Shown here: in pieces, positions 33,618 to 42,123 of the stretch
How the letters are laid out: every line of letters begins with the position of its first letter
Numbering within the stretch: position 1 is the stretch's first letter
Source: Pseudomonas cedrina subsp. cedrina
Lineage (GTDB): Bacteria > Pseudomonadota > Gammaproteobacteria > Pseudomonadales > Pseudomonadaceae
Length of the DNA: 64,000 nt
Reading direction: 5' to 3'
Assembly (NCBI RefSeq): GCF_001983175.1
Contig: NZ_MNPW01000002.1
Span: 186,001 to 250,000, forward strand
The notes under the pieces: generated by a model
The model's database searches: none
What the model saw: the letters and a program-made list of their open reading frames with translations, nothing else
What the model was told of the DNA's origin: nothing
Translations under genes and position numbers: made by a program

Positions 33618-34998
33618 GCCCAGCAGCCTGCGCTGGCGTCTGTTATGGAACCTGGCGTTGCTGCTGGTGTTGCTGATGTTGGCCAGCGGCATGAGTGCCT
33701 ACTGGAATGGCCGCGAGGCCGCCGACACCGCCTACGACCGTACGCTGCTGGCCTCGGCGCGCACTATCGCCGCCGGCTTGACCGAGGTGGATGGCACCTT
33801 GAGCGCCAATGTGCCTTATGTGGCCCTGGACACCTTTGCCTACGACAGCGCCGGGCGTATTTATTACCAGGTCAATGACATCGACCAGAAGCTCATCTCC
33901 GGCTACGAAAACCTTCCCGGCCCGCCACCCGGCACGCCGCGCACCGACGATTATCCGGCGCTGGCGCGCTTCTACGACGCTGTCTACCAGGGCCAGCAGG
34001 TGCGCGTGGTCAGCTTGCTCAAGGCCGTATCCGAACCGAACATGAACGGCATGGCCGAAATCCGTGTCGCCGAGACCGATGAAGCGCGCGTGAGCATGGC
34101 CCGCAGCCTGATGGCCGATACCTTGCTGCGCCTGGGTATGCTCGCCATCGGCGCCTTGTTGCTGGTGTGGTTTGCCGTGAGTGCGGCGCTGCGTCCGTTG
34201 GAGCGCCTGCGCACGGCGGTGGAAGAGCGCCAGCCCGATGACTTGCGGCCGCTGCCCTTGGTGGAAGTGCAGGATGAGTTTGGCCCGCTGGTGCGCTCCC
34301 TCAACCACTTCACCGAGCGCCTGCGCGGCCAGTTCGAACGCCAGGCGCAATTCATTGCCGATGCGGCCCATGAACTGCGCACGCCGCTGGCCGCGCTCAA
34401 GGCCCGGCTGGAGCTGGGCTTGCGCTCAGAGGAACCCGCCGTCTGGCGCAACACGCTGGAAACCGCGGCCCAGGGCACTGACCGCCTGACGCATCTGGCC
34501 AATCAACTATTGTCCCTGGCGCGTATTGAAAACGGCGCCCGGGCAATTGCCGAAGGCGGCGCGCAGCTGCTCGATCTCAGCCAGTTGGCCCGGGAGTTGG
34601 GCATGGCCATGGCGCCGCTGGCTCACGCACGTGGCGTGGCACTGGCGCTGGAAGCCGACGAGCCGGTGTGGCTGCGTGGAGAGCCCACCCTGTTGAACGA
34701 GTTGCTGAGCAACCTGGTGGACAATGCCCTGGCCCACACGCCGCCCGGCGGCAACGTGATCCTGCGGGTGACGGCGCCGGCGGTGCTGGAAGTTGAAGAC
34801 GATGGCCCCGGTATCCCGCTGGATGAACGGGACCGGGTGTTCGAGCGTTTTTATCGCCGCAGTCAGCAGGGCATGGGCTCGGGGCTGGGGTTGGCGATTG
34901 TCGGTGAAATCTGCCGGGCGCATCTGGCGCAGATCAGCCTGCACGATGGCGAGCAGGCAGGGTTGAAAGTGCGGGTGAGTTTTATCGCGGCAGTGTAG
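33610..34998 (+). CDS. tctE: Sensor histidine kinase TctE
   Basis: A 462-aa kinase. TM1 is at 13-30, then a periplasmic sensor region of about 130 aa, TM2 at 177-195, HAMP-like linker, HisKA with phospho-acceptor AAHELRTPL near 255, and an HATPase domain (NLVDNALAHTP, VEDDGPGIP, GSGLGLAIV). It phosphorylates TctD. Its stop codon TAG is the first three bases of a REP element, so the gene end may have been reshaped by that insertion. Confidence 0.92.
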   Translation: MHKPSSLRWRLLWNLALLLVLLMLASGMSAYWNGREAADTAYDRTLLASARTIAAGLTEVDGTLSANVPYVALDTFAYDSAGRIYYQVNDIDQKLISGYENLPGPPPGTPRTDDYPALARFYDAVYQGQQVRVVSLLKAVSEPNMNGMAEIRVAETDEARVSMARSLMADTLLRLGMLAIGALLLVWFAVSAALRPLERLRTAVEERQPDDLRPLPLVEVQDEFGPLVRSLNHFTERLRGQFERQAQFIADAAHELRTPLAALKARLELGLRSEEPAVWRNTLETAAQGTDRLTHLANQLLSLARIENGARAIAEGGAQLLDLSQLARELGMAMAPLAHARGVALALEADEPVWLRGEPTLLNELLSNLVDNALAHTPPGGNVILRVTAPAVLEVEDDGPGIPLDERDRVFERFYRRSQQGMGSGLGLAIVGEICRAHLAQISLHDGEQAGLKVRVSFIAAV

Positions 34999-35030
34999 GA
35001 GCGAGCTTGCTCGCGAAAATCGTTAACGAT
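34996..35030. repeat. Single REP element supplying the tctE stop codon
   Basis: TAGGAGCGAGCTTGCTCGCG followed by AAAATCGTTAACGATGA, the same core and tail as the copy at 31592. Confidence 0.85.
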
Positions 35031-35047
35031 GACTGGGTAACCTTGAA

Positions 35048-35869
35048 TCAATAAAACATCGAGCGGGCTTCATCCAGCTCGGTGCGCAGTTTTTCGCTGT
35101 AGGGGTCAACCCGCAGCTTTTTCATTGCAGGCACGCTGGAAACGTCCACTTTTGCCAGTGGGTGATCGGTGCCGCGATGGCAATACAGCACGGCGACCTG
35201 TACCAGGTCGATGTAATCGAGGCTGGCCGAGTCGCGCTCCAGGTCCAGGTACAGGCCAGGCAATTTCGCCAGCATCTCCGGAAAGTCCCAGACGCCCAGC
35301 AGCTTGTCGCCCAGCAGCGGATGAATGCTCTCTATCACGTGGTTGAGGCTGACCGGGTCCGCGAGCAACTCGTAGTGGTCTTCGGCATAGGTCAGGATCG
35401 GCAGTACGCCGATCTGGTGCACCAGGCCGCCAAGGGCTGCCTGGTCCGGCTTGAGCTGGCTGTGGCTGCGGCACAGGGCGTAACTCACCCCGGCGACTTC
35501 CAGGCTGCGGCGCCACACATCACGCATCTTTTGCTCGACTACGTCGGAGCGGGCGTGGAAGATCTGCTCCATCACCAGGCCGATCGCCAGGTTGCTGCTG
35601 TAGTTGGTGCCCAGTCGGGTGATGGCGGTGTGCAGGTCGGTGACTTCCTGGGTGGCGCGCAGCAAAGGGCTGTTGACTACTTTGATCAGGCGCGCCGACA
35701 GTGCGGTATCGCGACCGATGACTTTGCTCAAGTGGCTGATGCTGATGTCCGGGTCTTCGGCGGCCTGGCGAATGTTCAGGGCCACTTCCGGCAATGTCGG
35801 CAGAACCAGGTCATCGTTGTCGATGGCCTTCACCAAAGCCTGTTGGACTCTTTCCGCCAGCTTGTTCAT
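35048..35869 (-). CDS. HDOD domain signalling protein
   Basis: A 273-aa single-domain HDOD protein. The conserved opening LPTLPEVALNIRQAAEDPDISISHLSKVIGRDTALSARLIKVVNSPLL is cut here for length; positions 18-70 hold it. The later region retains HQIGVLPIL. HDOD proteins lack full HD phosphohydrolase catalysis and act in regulation, motility or c-di-GMP signalling. Possible link to the neighbouring genes is not evident. Confidence 0.86.
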   Translation of the reverse strand: MNKLAERVQQALVKAIDNDDLVLPTLPEVALNIRQAAEDPDISISHLSKVIGRDTALSARLIKVVNSPLLRATQEVTDLHTAITRLGTNYSSNLAIGLVMEQIFHARSDVVEQKMRDVWRRSLEVAGVSYALCRSHSQLKPDQAALGGLVHQIGVLPILTYAEDHYELLADPVSLNHVIESIHPLLGDKLLGVWDFPEMLAKLPGLYLDLERDSASLDYIDLVQVAVLYCHRGTDHPLAKVDVSSVPAMKKLRVDPYSEKLRTELDEARSMFY

Positions 35870-35905
35870 TCATGATCTCTAGGGTGTTGCAAAAAGGTAC
35901 GGCGA

Positions 35906-36847
35906 TTAACGCTGGATCTCTCGATCGCGGTCGAGTGTGTAAGGCAGGTCGAGCAGTTGCAGGCCGGGGCCTTCCAGTGTGCCTAAATGCACATCGCCAC
36001 TATCGGCAGCTTCGGCTTGCAACACGGCAAGAAGTTCAATGGTCAGGTCAGCTTTCGCTGCAATCACCACTTCGCCGATCGAGCTGTTGTGGCTGGGTGA
36101 AAACAGCGGCGTGCCTGGCTCGGGTAGTTGCGCCGCATCAAGGCGCAGGCGGTACAGGCGACGCTTGAGTTTGCCCAGGTACTGCATGCGAGCGACGATT
36201 TCCTGGCCGGTGTAGCAGCCCTTCTTGAAGCTGACGCCGCCCACGGCTTGCAGGTTGAGCATCTGTGGGATGAACAATTCGCGTGTCTGCGGCATGACCT
36301 GGCCGATGCCGGCGCGGATTTGACCCAGCAGCCATTCATTCAAGTCAGCTTGTTGCAGGTGTTCGGCCAGTTGGCTGCGTACGCTCTCGGCTTGCTCGGC
36401 TGGCGCCCAGAGTTCGGCCCGGCCAGGGGAGACGCGAATGGCGATCAGTGCATCGCTGCGGGCGACGCTGTCGGTCTCGGCCGGCAACTCAAGGCCAAGG
36501 CTGGCCAGGGCCGCGTCGGCATTCATCAGGCCAAAACGCACCCAGGCGGCACTTTCGTCGGTGAGTTTGGATTTGGAGAACACTGCGTATTTCTTCAGGT
36601 CCGCCAGTTGCGGCTCCAGCAGCTCGGTGGCCATGGCCAGTAACACGCCGTCACCTTGCAACAAAGTGCGGAAACTGGACTGCATGCGCCCTTTTTGTGT
36701 GCAGCGCGCGCCGAGGCTGGCCTGGGTATCGCTCAGGTAGTTGAGGTTACATGTCAGTTGGCCCTGAAGGAATTTGGACGCGTCGGCGCCGCGGACGGCG
36801 AGAACACCTTCGTGGGACAGGGGGCAGAAGAAAGCAGAGTCAGCCAT
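35906..36847 (-). CDS. ygfZ: tRNA-modifying/iron-sulfur cluster repair protein YgfZ
   Basis: A 313-aa folate-binding GcvT-like protein. The signature KGCYTGQEIVARMQYLGKLKR lies near residue 218 with the conserved Cys; it is shown here only in part as KGCYTGQE. N-terminal LSHEGVLAVRGADASKFLQGQLTCN is typical. YgfZ supports repair of certain Fe-S enzymes and affects tRNA thiolation. It is divergent from the sdhE-ygfX pair, a conserved arrangement. Confidence 0.92.
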   Translation of the reverse strand: MADSAFFCPLSHEGVLAVRGADASKFLQGQLTCNLNYLSDTQASLGARCTQKGRMQSSFRTLLQGDGVLLAMATELLEPQLADLKKYAVFSKSKLTDESAAWVRFGLMNADAALASLGLELPAETDSVARSDALIAIRVSPGRAELWAPAEQAESVRSQLAEHLQQADLNEWLLGQIRAGIGQVMPQTRELFIPQMLNLQAVGGVSFKKGCYTGQEIVARMQYLGKLKRRLYRLRLDAAQLPEPGTPLFSPSHNSSIGEVVIAAKADLTIELLAVLQAEAADSGDVHLGTLEGPGLQLLDLPYTLDRDREIQR

Positions 36848-36986
36848 GGGTCATCGCAGGTTAAAAAGTCATAGGTGCATCATAGAGGGGCGCCCGGCAA
36901 ATGGATAGTTTCGTCGTGGGCGACCAAAGCTGACTGTTCCGGTGCCGTCGGGCCTGTATACTTGCGCCCTATTTGAGGAGCGCTCC

Positions 36987-37241
36987 ATGGTCGAAGAAGT
37001 CGAAATCAATCGTCTCTACTGGCACAGCCGTCGCGGCATGCTGGAGTTGGACGTGTTGCTGGTGCCTTTTACCAAAGAGGTCTACGCGACGCTCGATCAG
37101 GTAGATCGCGACCTGTATGTACGGCTGCTGGAATGCGAAGACCAGGACATGTTCGGCTGGTTCATGGAACGTGCCGAGTCCGAAGACCCGGAGCTGCAGC
37201 GCATGGTCCGGATGATTCTGGATCGTGTCCAGCCCAAGTAA
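36987..37241 (+). CDS. sdhE: Succinate dehydrogenase FAD assembly factor SdhE
   Basis: An 84-aa SdhE with the signature [15 protein letters not shown] (RGxxE motif: RGMLE) near residue 8. It aids covalent flavinylation of succinate dehydrogenase and fumarate reductase. The ATG at 36987 follows GAGGAG; a longer frame from 36942 is unsupported. It is directly followed by ygfX, whose GTG start overlaps the last codons of sdhE. Confidence 0.94.
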   Translation: MVEEVEINRLYWHSRRGMLELDVLLVPFTKEVYATLDQVDRDLYVRLLECEDQDMFGWFMERAESEDPELQRMVRMILDRVQPK

Positions 37242-37671
37242 TGTTTTCGAATGCCGCTGGCAGGCCTCACGGCTGTTGCTGGCGGCGTATCTCCTCGCCC
37301 AGCCATTCGCGTTGGGTGCGCTGTCGGCGATTGAGTTGCCTTATTCGAGCCTGGGCATACTGTTGTGTATAGCGCACGCCACCTGGGTCTTGCCGCGTTT
37401 TATCCTGTTGACTCACCGTTCGTCCGTCCGTGGCCTGCGCCGTGATGCGGATGGCTGGCAGCTATTCAGCGCTGAGCGCGGTTGGCACGGCGTGCAGTTG
37501 CGTCCCGACAGCCTGGCCTTGCCTTTGATCGTGGTGCTGCGTTATCGCGTGCCGGGGGAGTGGCGGGTGCGCACGATCTGCGTACCCAGGGACGCGCAAA
37601 GCGCCGATGTGCATCGGCGCCTGCGGGTACGCCTGAAGTTCAGCCGCCGTAGGTGGTTGGTACCAGGATAG
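37225..37671 (+). CDS. ygfX: YgfX family membrane protein
   Basis: A 148-aa protein with two adjacent hydrophobic helices (about 18-58) and a basic cytosolic tail ending RLKFSRRRW. It matches the YgfX/CptA family paired with SdhE (YgfY/CptB). In E. coli it has been described as a toxin acting on FtsZ and MreB with YgfY as antitoxin, but it may belong to respiratory assembly. The 3' end overlaps the convergent nadB by 32 bp. Confidence 0.82.
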   Translation: MSSPSNVFECRWQASRLLLAAYLLAQPFALGALSAIELPYSSLGILLCIAHATWVLPRFILLTHRSSVRGLRRDADGWQLFSAERGWHGVQLRPDSLALPLIVVLRYRVPGEWRVRTICVPRDAQSADVHRRLRVRLKFSRRRWLVPG

Positions 37672-39256
37672 TGTCACGGGCCTCGGGCAGCATCTGCGGG
37701 TAGTCGAGGGTGTAATGCAGGCCCCGGCTTTCCTTGCGCTCCATGGCCGAGCGGATCATCAGTTCGGCGACCTGGGCCAGGTTACGCAGCTCGATCAAGT
37801 CGCGGCTGACCTTGTAGTTACTGTAGAACTCGTCGATCTCATCCAGCAGCAAGCGTACGCGGTGCTGCGCCCGTTGCAGGCGTTTGTTGGTGCGTACGAT
37901 CCCCACGTAGTCCCACATGAAGCGGCGCAGCTCGTCCCAGTTGTGCGCGATAATTACATCCTCGTCCGAATCGGTCACCTGGCTGGCGTCCCAGCGGGGC
38001 AGGGCGGCCGGCACCGGAATGCGTGGCAGCTGTTCGAGAATGTCCGCCGCCGCGGATCGCGCATAGACGAAACATTCAAGCAACGAGTTGCTGGCCATGC
38101 GGTTGGCGCCGTGCAGGCCGGTGAAGCTGGTTTCGCCGATCGCATAGAGGCCGGGTACGTCGGTGCGGCCGTGTCTGTCGACCATCACGCCGCCGCAGGT
38201 GTAGTGCGCGGCCGGCACCACGGGGATCGGGCCTTTGGTGATGTCGATGTTGAAGGCCAGGCAGCGCTCGTACACCGTGGGGAAGTGGGTCTTGATGAAA
38301 GCTTCGGGCTTGTGGCTGATGTCCAGATAGACACAGTCGACGCCCAGGCGCTTCATTTCATGGTCGATGGCGCGGGCGACGATATCGCGGGGCGCGAGCT
38401 CGGCGCGCGGGTCGAAGCGCTGCATGAAGCGTTCGCCGTTGGGTAGCTTCAAGTGCGCGCCTTCGCCACGCAGGGCTTCGGTGATCAGGAAGCTCTTGGC
38501 CTGCGGGTGATACAGGCAAGTGGGGTGGAACTGGTTGAATTCCAGGTTGGCCACACGGCACCCGGAGCGCCAGGCCATTGCGATGCCGTCGCCACAGGCG
38601 CCGTCCGGGTTACTGGTATAGAGGTAGACCTTGGCCGCGCCACCTGAAGCCAGGACAGTGAAGCGCGCGCCGTAGGTGTCGACTTCTCCGCTGCCACGGT
38701 TGAGCACGTAGGCGCCGAGGCAGCGTTCTCCGTCCAGGCCCAGACGCTTTTCGGTGATCAGGTCGACGGCGACACGCTGTTCCAGTAATTCGATGTTGGG
38801 GCGTTGCCGGGCTTGTTCGAGCAGCGTCTTGAAAATCGCAGCGCCGGTGGCGTCGGCTGCGTGGATGATGCGGCGATGGCTGTGGCCGCCTTCGCGGGTC
38901 AGGTGGAATTCGAAACCGCCGTCGTCGCTGCCCGCGTGTTCGTCACGGGTGAACGGCACGCCCTGGTCAATCAGCCATTGGATGGCTTCGCGGCTGTGCT
39001 CCACGGTGAAGCGTACCGCTTCTTCATCACACAGGCCGCCGCCGGCGTTAAGGGTGTCTTCGACATGGGACTGCACCGTATCGGTGTCGTCCAGCACGGC
39101 GGCAACACCGCCTTGGGCCCAGAACGTCGAGCCGTTGGCCAGGTCGCCTTTGCTCAGCACTGCAATGCGCAGGTGGCTGGGAAGGGTCAGCGCAAGGCTC
39201 AAGCCGGCCGCGCCGCTGCCGATCACCAGGACATCGTGTTGAAACTGTTGGCTCAT
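37640..39256 (-). CDS. nadB: L-aspartate oxidase
   Basis: A 538-aa flavoenzyme that oxidises aspartate to iminoaspartate for NAD synthesis. The FAD dinucleotide motif is [18 protein letters not shown] near residue 10; [13 protein letters not shown] near 42 and the catalytic-region [21 protein letters not shown] near 365 (partial: [11 protein letters not shown]) are clear. Length is normal. It ends convergently against ygfX and is divergent from algU across a 460-nt promoter region. Confidence 0.95.
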   Translation of the reverse strand: MSQQFQHDVLVIGSGAAGLSLALTLPSHLRIAVLSKGDLANGSTFWAQGGVAAVLDDTDTVQSHVEDTLNAGGGLCDEEAVRFTVEHSREAIQWLIDQGVPFTRDEHAGSDDGGFEFHLTREGGHSHRRIIHAADATGAAIFKTLLEQARQRPNIELLEQRVAVDLITEKRLGLDGERCLGAYVLNRGSGEVDTYGARFTVLASGGAAKVYLYTSNPDGACGDGIAMAWRSGCRVANLEFNQFHPTCLYHPQAKSFLITEALRGEGAHLKLPNGERFMQRFDPRAELAPRDIVARAIDHEMKRLGVDCVYLDISHKPEAFIKTHFPTVYERCLAFNIDITKGPIPVVPAAHYTCGGVMVDRHGRTDVPGLYAIGETSFTGLHGANRMASNSLLECFVYARSAAADILEQLPRIPVPAALPRWDASQVTDSDEDVIIAHNWDELRRFMWDYVGIVRTNKRLQRAQHRVRLLLDEIDEFYSNYKVSRDLIELRNLAQVAELMIRSAMERKESRGLHYTLDYPQMLPEARDTILVPTTYGG

Positions 39257-39438
39257 TTGAAGGATTCCGCAAAAAGCGATCCGAAGGGTTGGCGCAAACA
39301 GGACGCCTGGATCGGCGAATCAAAGGGTCACACGGGCCACTAGTATATAGAGGGGTGGAGCGGCACAATAGCCGGGCATTCGTGGCAATCTGAGATTACC
39401 GTGCACGGCTCGGGTAAAACCGGGCGGTTTTGAGAAGG

Positions 39439-39465
39439 GAACTTTTTGCATGAGCCCTGACTCAA
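39439..39465 (+). promoter_or_regulatory. Possible AlgU-dependent promoter, distal
   Basis: GGGAACTT with the -35 GAACTT at 39439-39444 and TCAA about 17 nt later. The -10 is a weak match to TCTRA. Confidence 0.4.
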
Positions 39466-39633
39466 TAGCAGGTTGCCCGAAAGCTGGGAAAACGTTGAGT
39501 TTATTGGCCCGTCGGGAGCATTGGACGCGTCAGAAAAACCGGCGACAAGATTATTCGCGCAGCCGGCGTTGCCCGCGCTGCGTTTTTCGTGTGTGCCAAA
39601 TCAGTGCGTGCCGGAAACTTGCTTGAAGGGGGA

Positions 39634-39660
39634 GAACTTTTGCGAAAAGACCGAGTCTAT
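39634..39660 (+). promoter_or_regulatory. AlgU autoregulatory promoter, proximal
   Basis: GAACTT (39634-39639), 16 nt, TCTAT (39656-39660). It lies 60 nt upstream of algU, as expected for positive autoregulation of this extracytoplasmic sigma factor. Confidence 0.6.
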
Positions 39661-39719
39661 GTTTGCAAGCCTGATCGTTTAGTTATGCAAGCCTCCTACG
39701 AGCACAACGAGGAGTGTTC

Positions 39720-40301
39720 ATGCTAACCCAGGAAGAGGATCAGCAGCTGGTCGAGCGCGTACAACGTGGCGACAAGCGAGCTTTTGATCTGCTAGTGCTG
39801 AAATACCAGCACAAAATTCTCGGGTTGATCGTGCGGTTTGTGCACGACACCCATGAAGCGCAGGACGTTGCACAGGAAGCCTTTATCAAGGCTTACCGTG
39901 CACTTGGTAACTTTCGCGGTGATAGTGCGTTTTACACGTGGCTATACCGAATCGCCATCAACACGGCGAAGAACTATCTGGTGTCTCGCGGACGCCGCCC
40001 ACCGGATAGCGATGTAAGTTCAGAAGATGCGGAATTTTACGATGGTGATCACGGGCTCAAGGATCTCGAGTCCCCGGAGCGTGCATTGCTGCGCGACGAG
40101 ATCGAAGGCACCGTTCATCGCACAATTCAGCAACTGCCAGAAGATTTGCGTACGGCGTTAACTTTACGTGAATTCGATGGTCTGAGTTACGAAGACATTG
40201 CGAGCGTCATGCAGTGTCCGGTGGGGACTGTAAGGTCACGGATTTTCCGGGCCCGGGAAGCCATCGATAAAGCCTTGCAACCGTTGTTGCAAGAGAACTA
40301 A
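39720..40301 (+). CDS. algU: RNA polymerase sigma factor AlgU (RpoE-like)
   Basis: A 193-aa ECF sigma factor. Region 2 contains DTHEAQDVAQEAFIKAYRAL and the -10 binding YTWLYRIAINTAKN; region 4 holds LTLREFDGLSYEDIASVM and GTVRSRIFRAREAI. It directs envelope-stress and alginate genes. The ATG at 39720 follows GAGGAG. The operon continues algU-mucA-mucB-mucD. Promoters upstream resemble its own recognition sequence. Confidence 0.96.
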   Translation: MLTQEEDQQLVERVQRGDKRAFDLLVLKYQHKILGLIVRFVHDTHEAQDVAQEAFIKAYRALGNFRGDSAFYTWLYRIAINTAKNYLVSRGRRPPDSDVSSEDAEFYDGDHGLKDLESPERALLRDEIEGTVHRTIQQLPEDLRTALTLREFDGLSYEDIASVMQCPVGTVRSRIFRAREAIDKALQPLLQEN

Positions 40302-40333
40302 AGACAGCGGCGACAGCCAAGAGAGGAACCGCC

Positions 40334-40921
40334 ATGAGTCGTGATGCCCTGCAGGAATCGCTGTCCGCAGTGATGGATAACGAAGCGGATGAACTGGAAC
40401 TTCGTCGGGTGCTCAATGCATTTGACGATGCCGAAACCCGTGATACCTGGTCTCGTTACCAAGTCGCTCGGGCGGTGATGCACAAGGATCTTCTAATCCC
40501 TCGTCTGGATATTGCTGCGGCCGTTTCTGCCGCGCTGGCTGATGAAGCCGTTCCGGCGAAAGCTGCTCGTGGTCCTTGGCGTAGCCTGGGTCGCTTGGCA
40601 GTGGCTGCCTCGGTAACTGTTGCCGTGCTGGCGGGTGTTCGCCTGTACAACCAGGACGAAATCGCCGGTGCCGAACTGGCCCAGCAGACTCAGCAGCCGG
40701 TCATGGCCGGTCCGCAAGTCAAAGGCCCGGCGGTACTGGCCGGCTACAAGGAAAGCTCCGACACCACCGGGCCTATGGCCAATGGCGTCTTGCAAGGGCA
40801 ATCCGGCTGGCAAGACCAGCGTCTTCCAGGCTACCTGCGCCAACACGCACAGGAATCGGCCCTGAAAGGCACTGAAACCGCTCTGCCCTATGCTCGCGCA
40901 GCAAGTCTGGAAAACCGCTAA
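40334..40921 (+). CDS. mucA: Anti-sigma factor MucA
   Basis: A 195-aa inner-membrane anti-sigma factor. The N-terminal RseA-like domain (ALQESLSAVMDNEADELELRRVL) holds AlgU; one TM segment lies at about 86-104 (LAVAASVTVAVLAGV). The periplasmic domain is cleaved by AlgW and protected by MucB. The C-terminus is full length with no premature stop, so this strain is predicted non-mucoid at this locus. Confidence 0.95.
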   Translation: MSRDALQESLSAVMDNEADELELRRVLNAFDDAETRDTWSRYQVARAVMHKDLLIPRLDIAAAVSAALADEAVPAKAARGPWRSLGRLAVAASVTVAVLAGVRLYNQDEIAGAELAQQTQQPVMAGPQVKGPAVLAGYKESSDTTGPMANGVLQGQSGWQDQRLPGYLRQHAQESALKGTETALPYARAASLENR

Positions 40922-40936
40922 TCCGTAAGGAGCTCT

Positions 40937-41899
40937 ATGCGAGCCATACCGCTCCTTACGCTTTTGCTCAGTGGTTGCTTAGCACTCCCCGCCCATGCCG
41001 ATGAAGCCCAAGACTGGCTGACTCGACTTGGGCGTGCAGAGCAGCAGCAAAGCTTTCAAGGTACGTTCGTCTACGAACGTAACGGCAGTTTCTCCACCCA
41101 TGACATCTGGCACAGAGTCCAGAATGGCCAGGTCCGTGAGCGCCTCTTGCAGCTCGATGGTTCTGCCCAGGAAGTCGTGCGCGTGGATGGCCGCACGCAA
41201 TGCGTCAGCGGTACCCTTGTCGCAGGCCTTGGCAATTCCCGTGACGCACCCTCGCGTGCGCTTGATCCGCAAAAACTCAATCAATTCTACGAACTGGCCG
41301 TCATTGGCAAATCCCGTGTGGCCGGTCGAAATGCGGTGATCGTGTCGATCACGCCGCGTGATCAATACCGCTACGGTTTTGAACTGCACCTGGACCGTGA
41401 AACCGCGCTGCCGCTCAAATCCTTGCTCTTGAATGATAAAGACCAGTTGCTTGAGCGCTTCCAGTTCACGCGATTGAATACGTCCGTCGTGCCTGACGAC
41501 CGCGATCTGCAGCCCAGTGCCGAATGCGCACCGATTACCGTGGCGAGTAGCAAGGCACCCAAGGTACAGTCCACCGAGACGTGGCATATGGAATGGTTGC
41601 CGCCAGGTTTTCAACTGACCACCAGCAGTGCCCGTAAGGACGCCCAGACCAAAACGACGGTAGACAGCCTGATGTATAGCGACGGGCTGGCGCGTTTCTC
41701 TGTGTTCCTTGAGCCGGTCAGCGATGGGGGCGTCACGGAGGCTCGCACGCAACTGGGCCCGACGGTGGCCGTTTCCCGCCGCCTGAACACGGTAGATGGC
41801 GAAATGATGGTCACGGTGGTGGGCGAGATCCCTGTCGGCACCGCTGAACGTATCGCGTTGTCGGTGCGCGGTGAAAAAAAGCCAGCCGTGAATCGTTAA
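40937..41899 (+). CDS. mucB: Periplasmic regulator MucB (RseB-like)
   Basis: A 320-aa exported protein; the signal peptide ends LPAHADEA. The LolA-like lipid-sensing domain (about 25-200) contains FQGTFVYERNGSFSTHDIWHR-type strands, followed by the C-terminal RseB domain. It binds the MucA periplasmic tail and shields it from AlgW. It starts 16 nt after mucA with a GGAG-type site. Confidence 0.94.
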   Translation: MRAIPLLTLLLSGCLALPAHADEAQDWLTRLGRAEQQQSFQGTFVYERNGSFSTHDIWHRVQNGQVRERLLQLDGSAQEVVRVDGRTQCVSGTLVAGLGNSRDAPSRALDPQKLNQFYELAVIGKSRVAGRNAVIVSITPRDQYRYGFELHLDRETALPLKSLLLNDKDQLLERFQFTRLNTSVVPDDRDLQPSAECAPITVASSKAPKVQSTETWHMEWLPPGFQLTTSSARKDAQTKTTVDSLMYSDGLARFSVFLEPVSDGGVTEARTQLGPTVAVSRRLNTVDGEMMVTVVGEIPVGTAERIALSVRGEKKPAVNR

Positions 41900-42123
41900 T
41901 CTTATGTTCATCCTGACGTTTCACTGTAGGCGCATGGCAGGTGGGTTGCCGAGAGCATGAAATGTCTGGATCAGTATTTTCACTTGCAAAAAACACTCAC
42001 GTTTTTTATAGGTCAGGGCTTGTCGGCGCTGGCCTTGTTTTGTTCGCGGAACAAAGATGCCGGTCGTATTGCGGCGTTTCTTGAACCCTGTCGCTCAACC
42101 CTGCTCGTCGTAACGGGAGCTGT
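41900..42123 (+). other. mucB-mucD gap where mucC is absent
   Basis: 224 nt separate mucB from mucD. P. aeruginosa has mucC here; no homologue is readable. A 61-codon open frame (41957-42142) overlaps the mucD start and shows no family match. The short hairpin-like AAAAAAC...GTTTTTT at about 41988-42008 is the only structure. Confidence 0.5.

Larger units (their letters stand above)
39257..39719 (+). other. algU upstream region
   Basis: About 460 nt without a supportable gene. It contains two AlgU-type promoter matches (separate entries) and the nadB promoter on the other strand. Confidence 0.5.
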
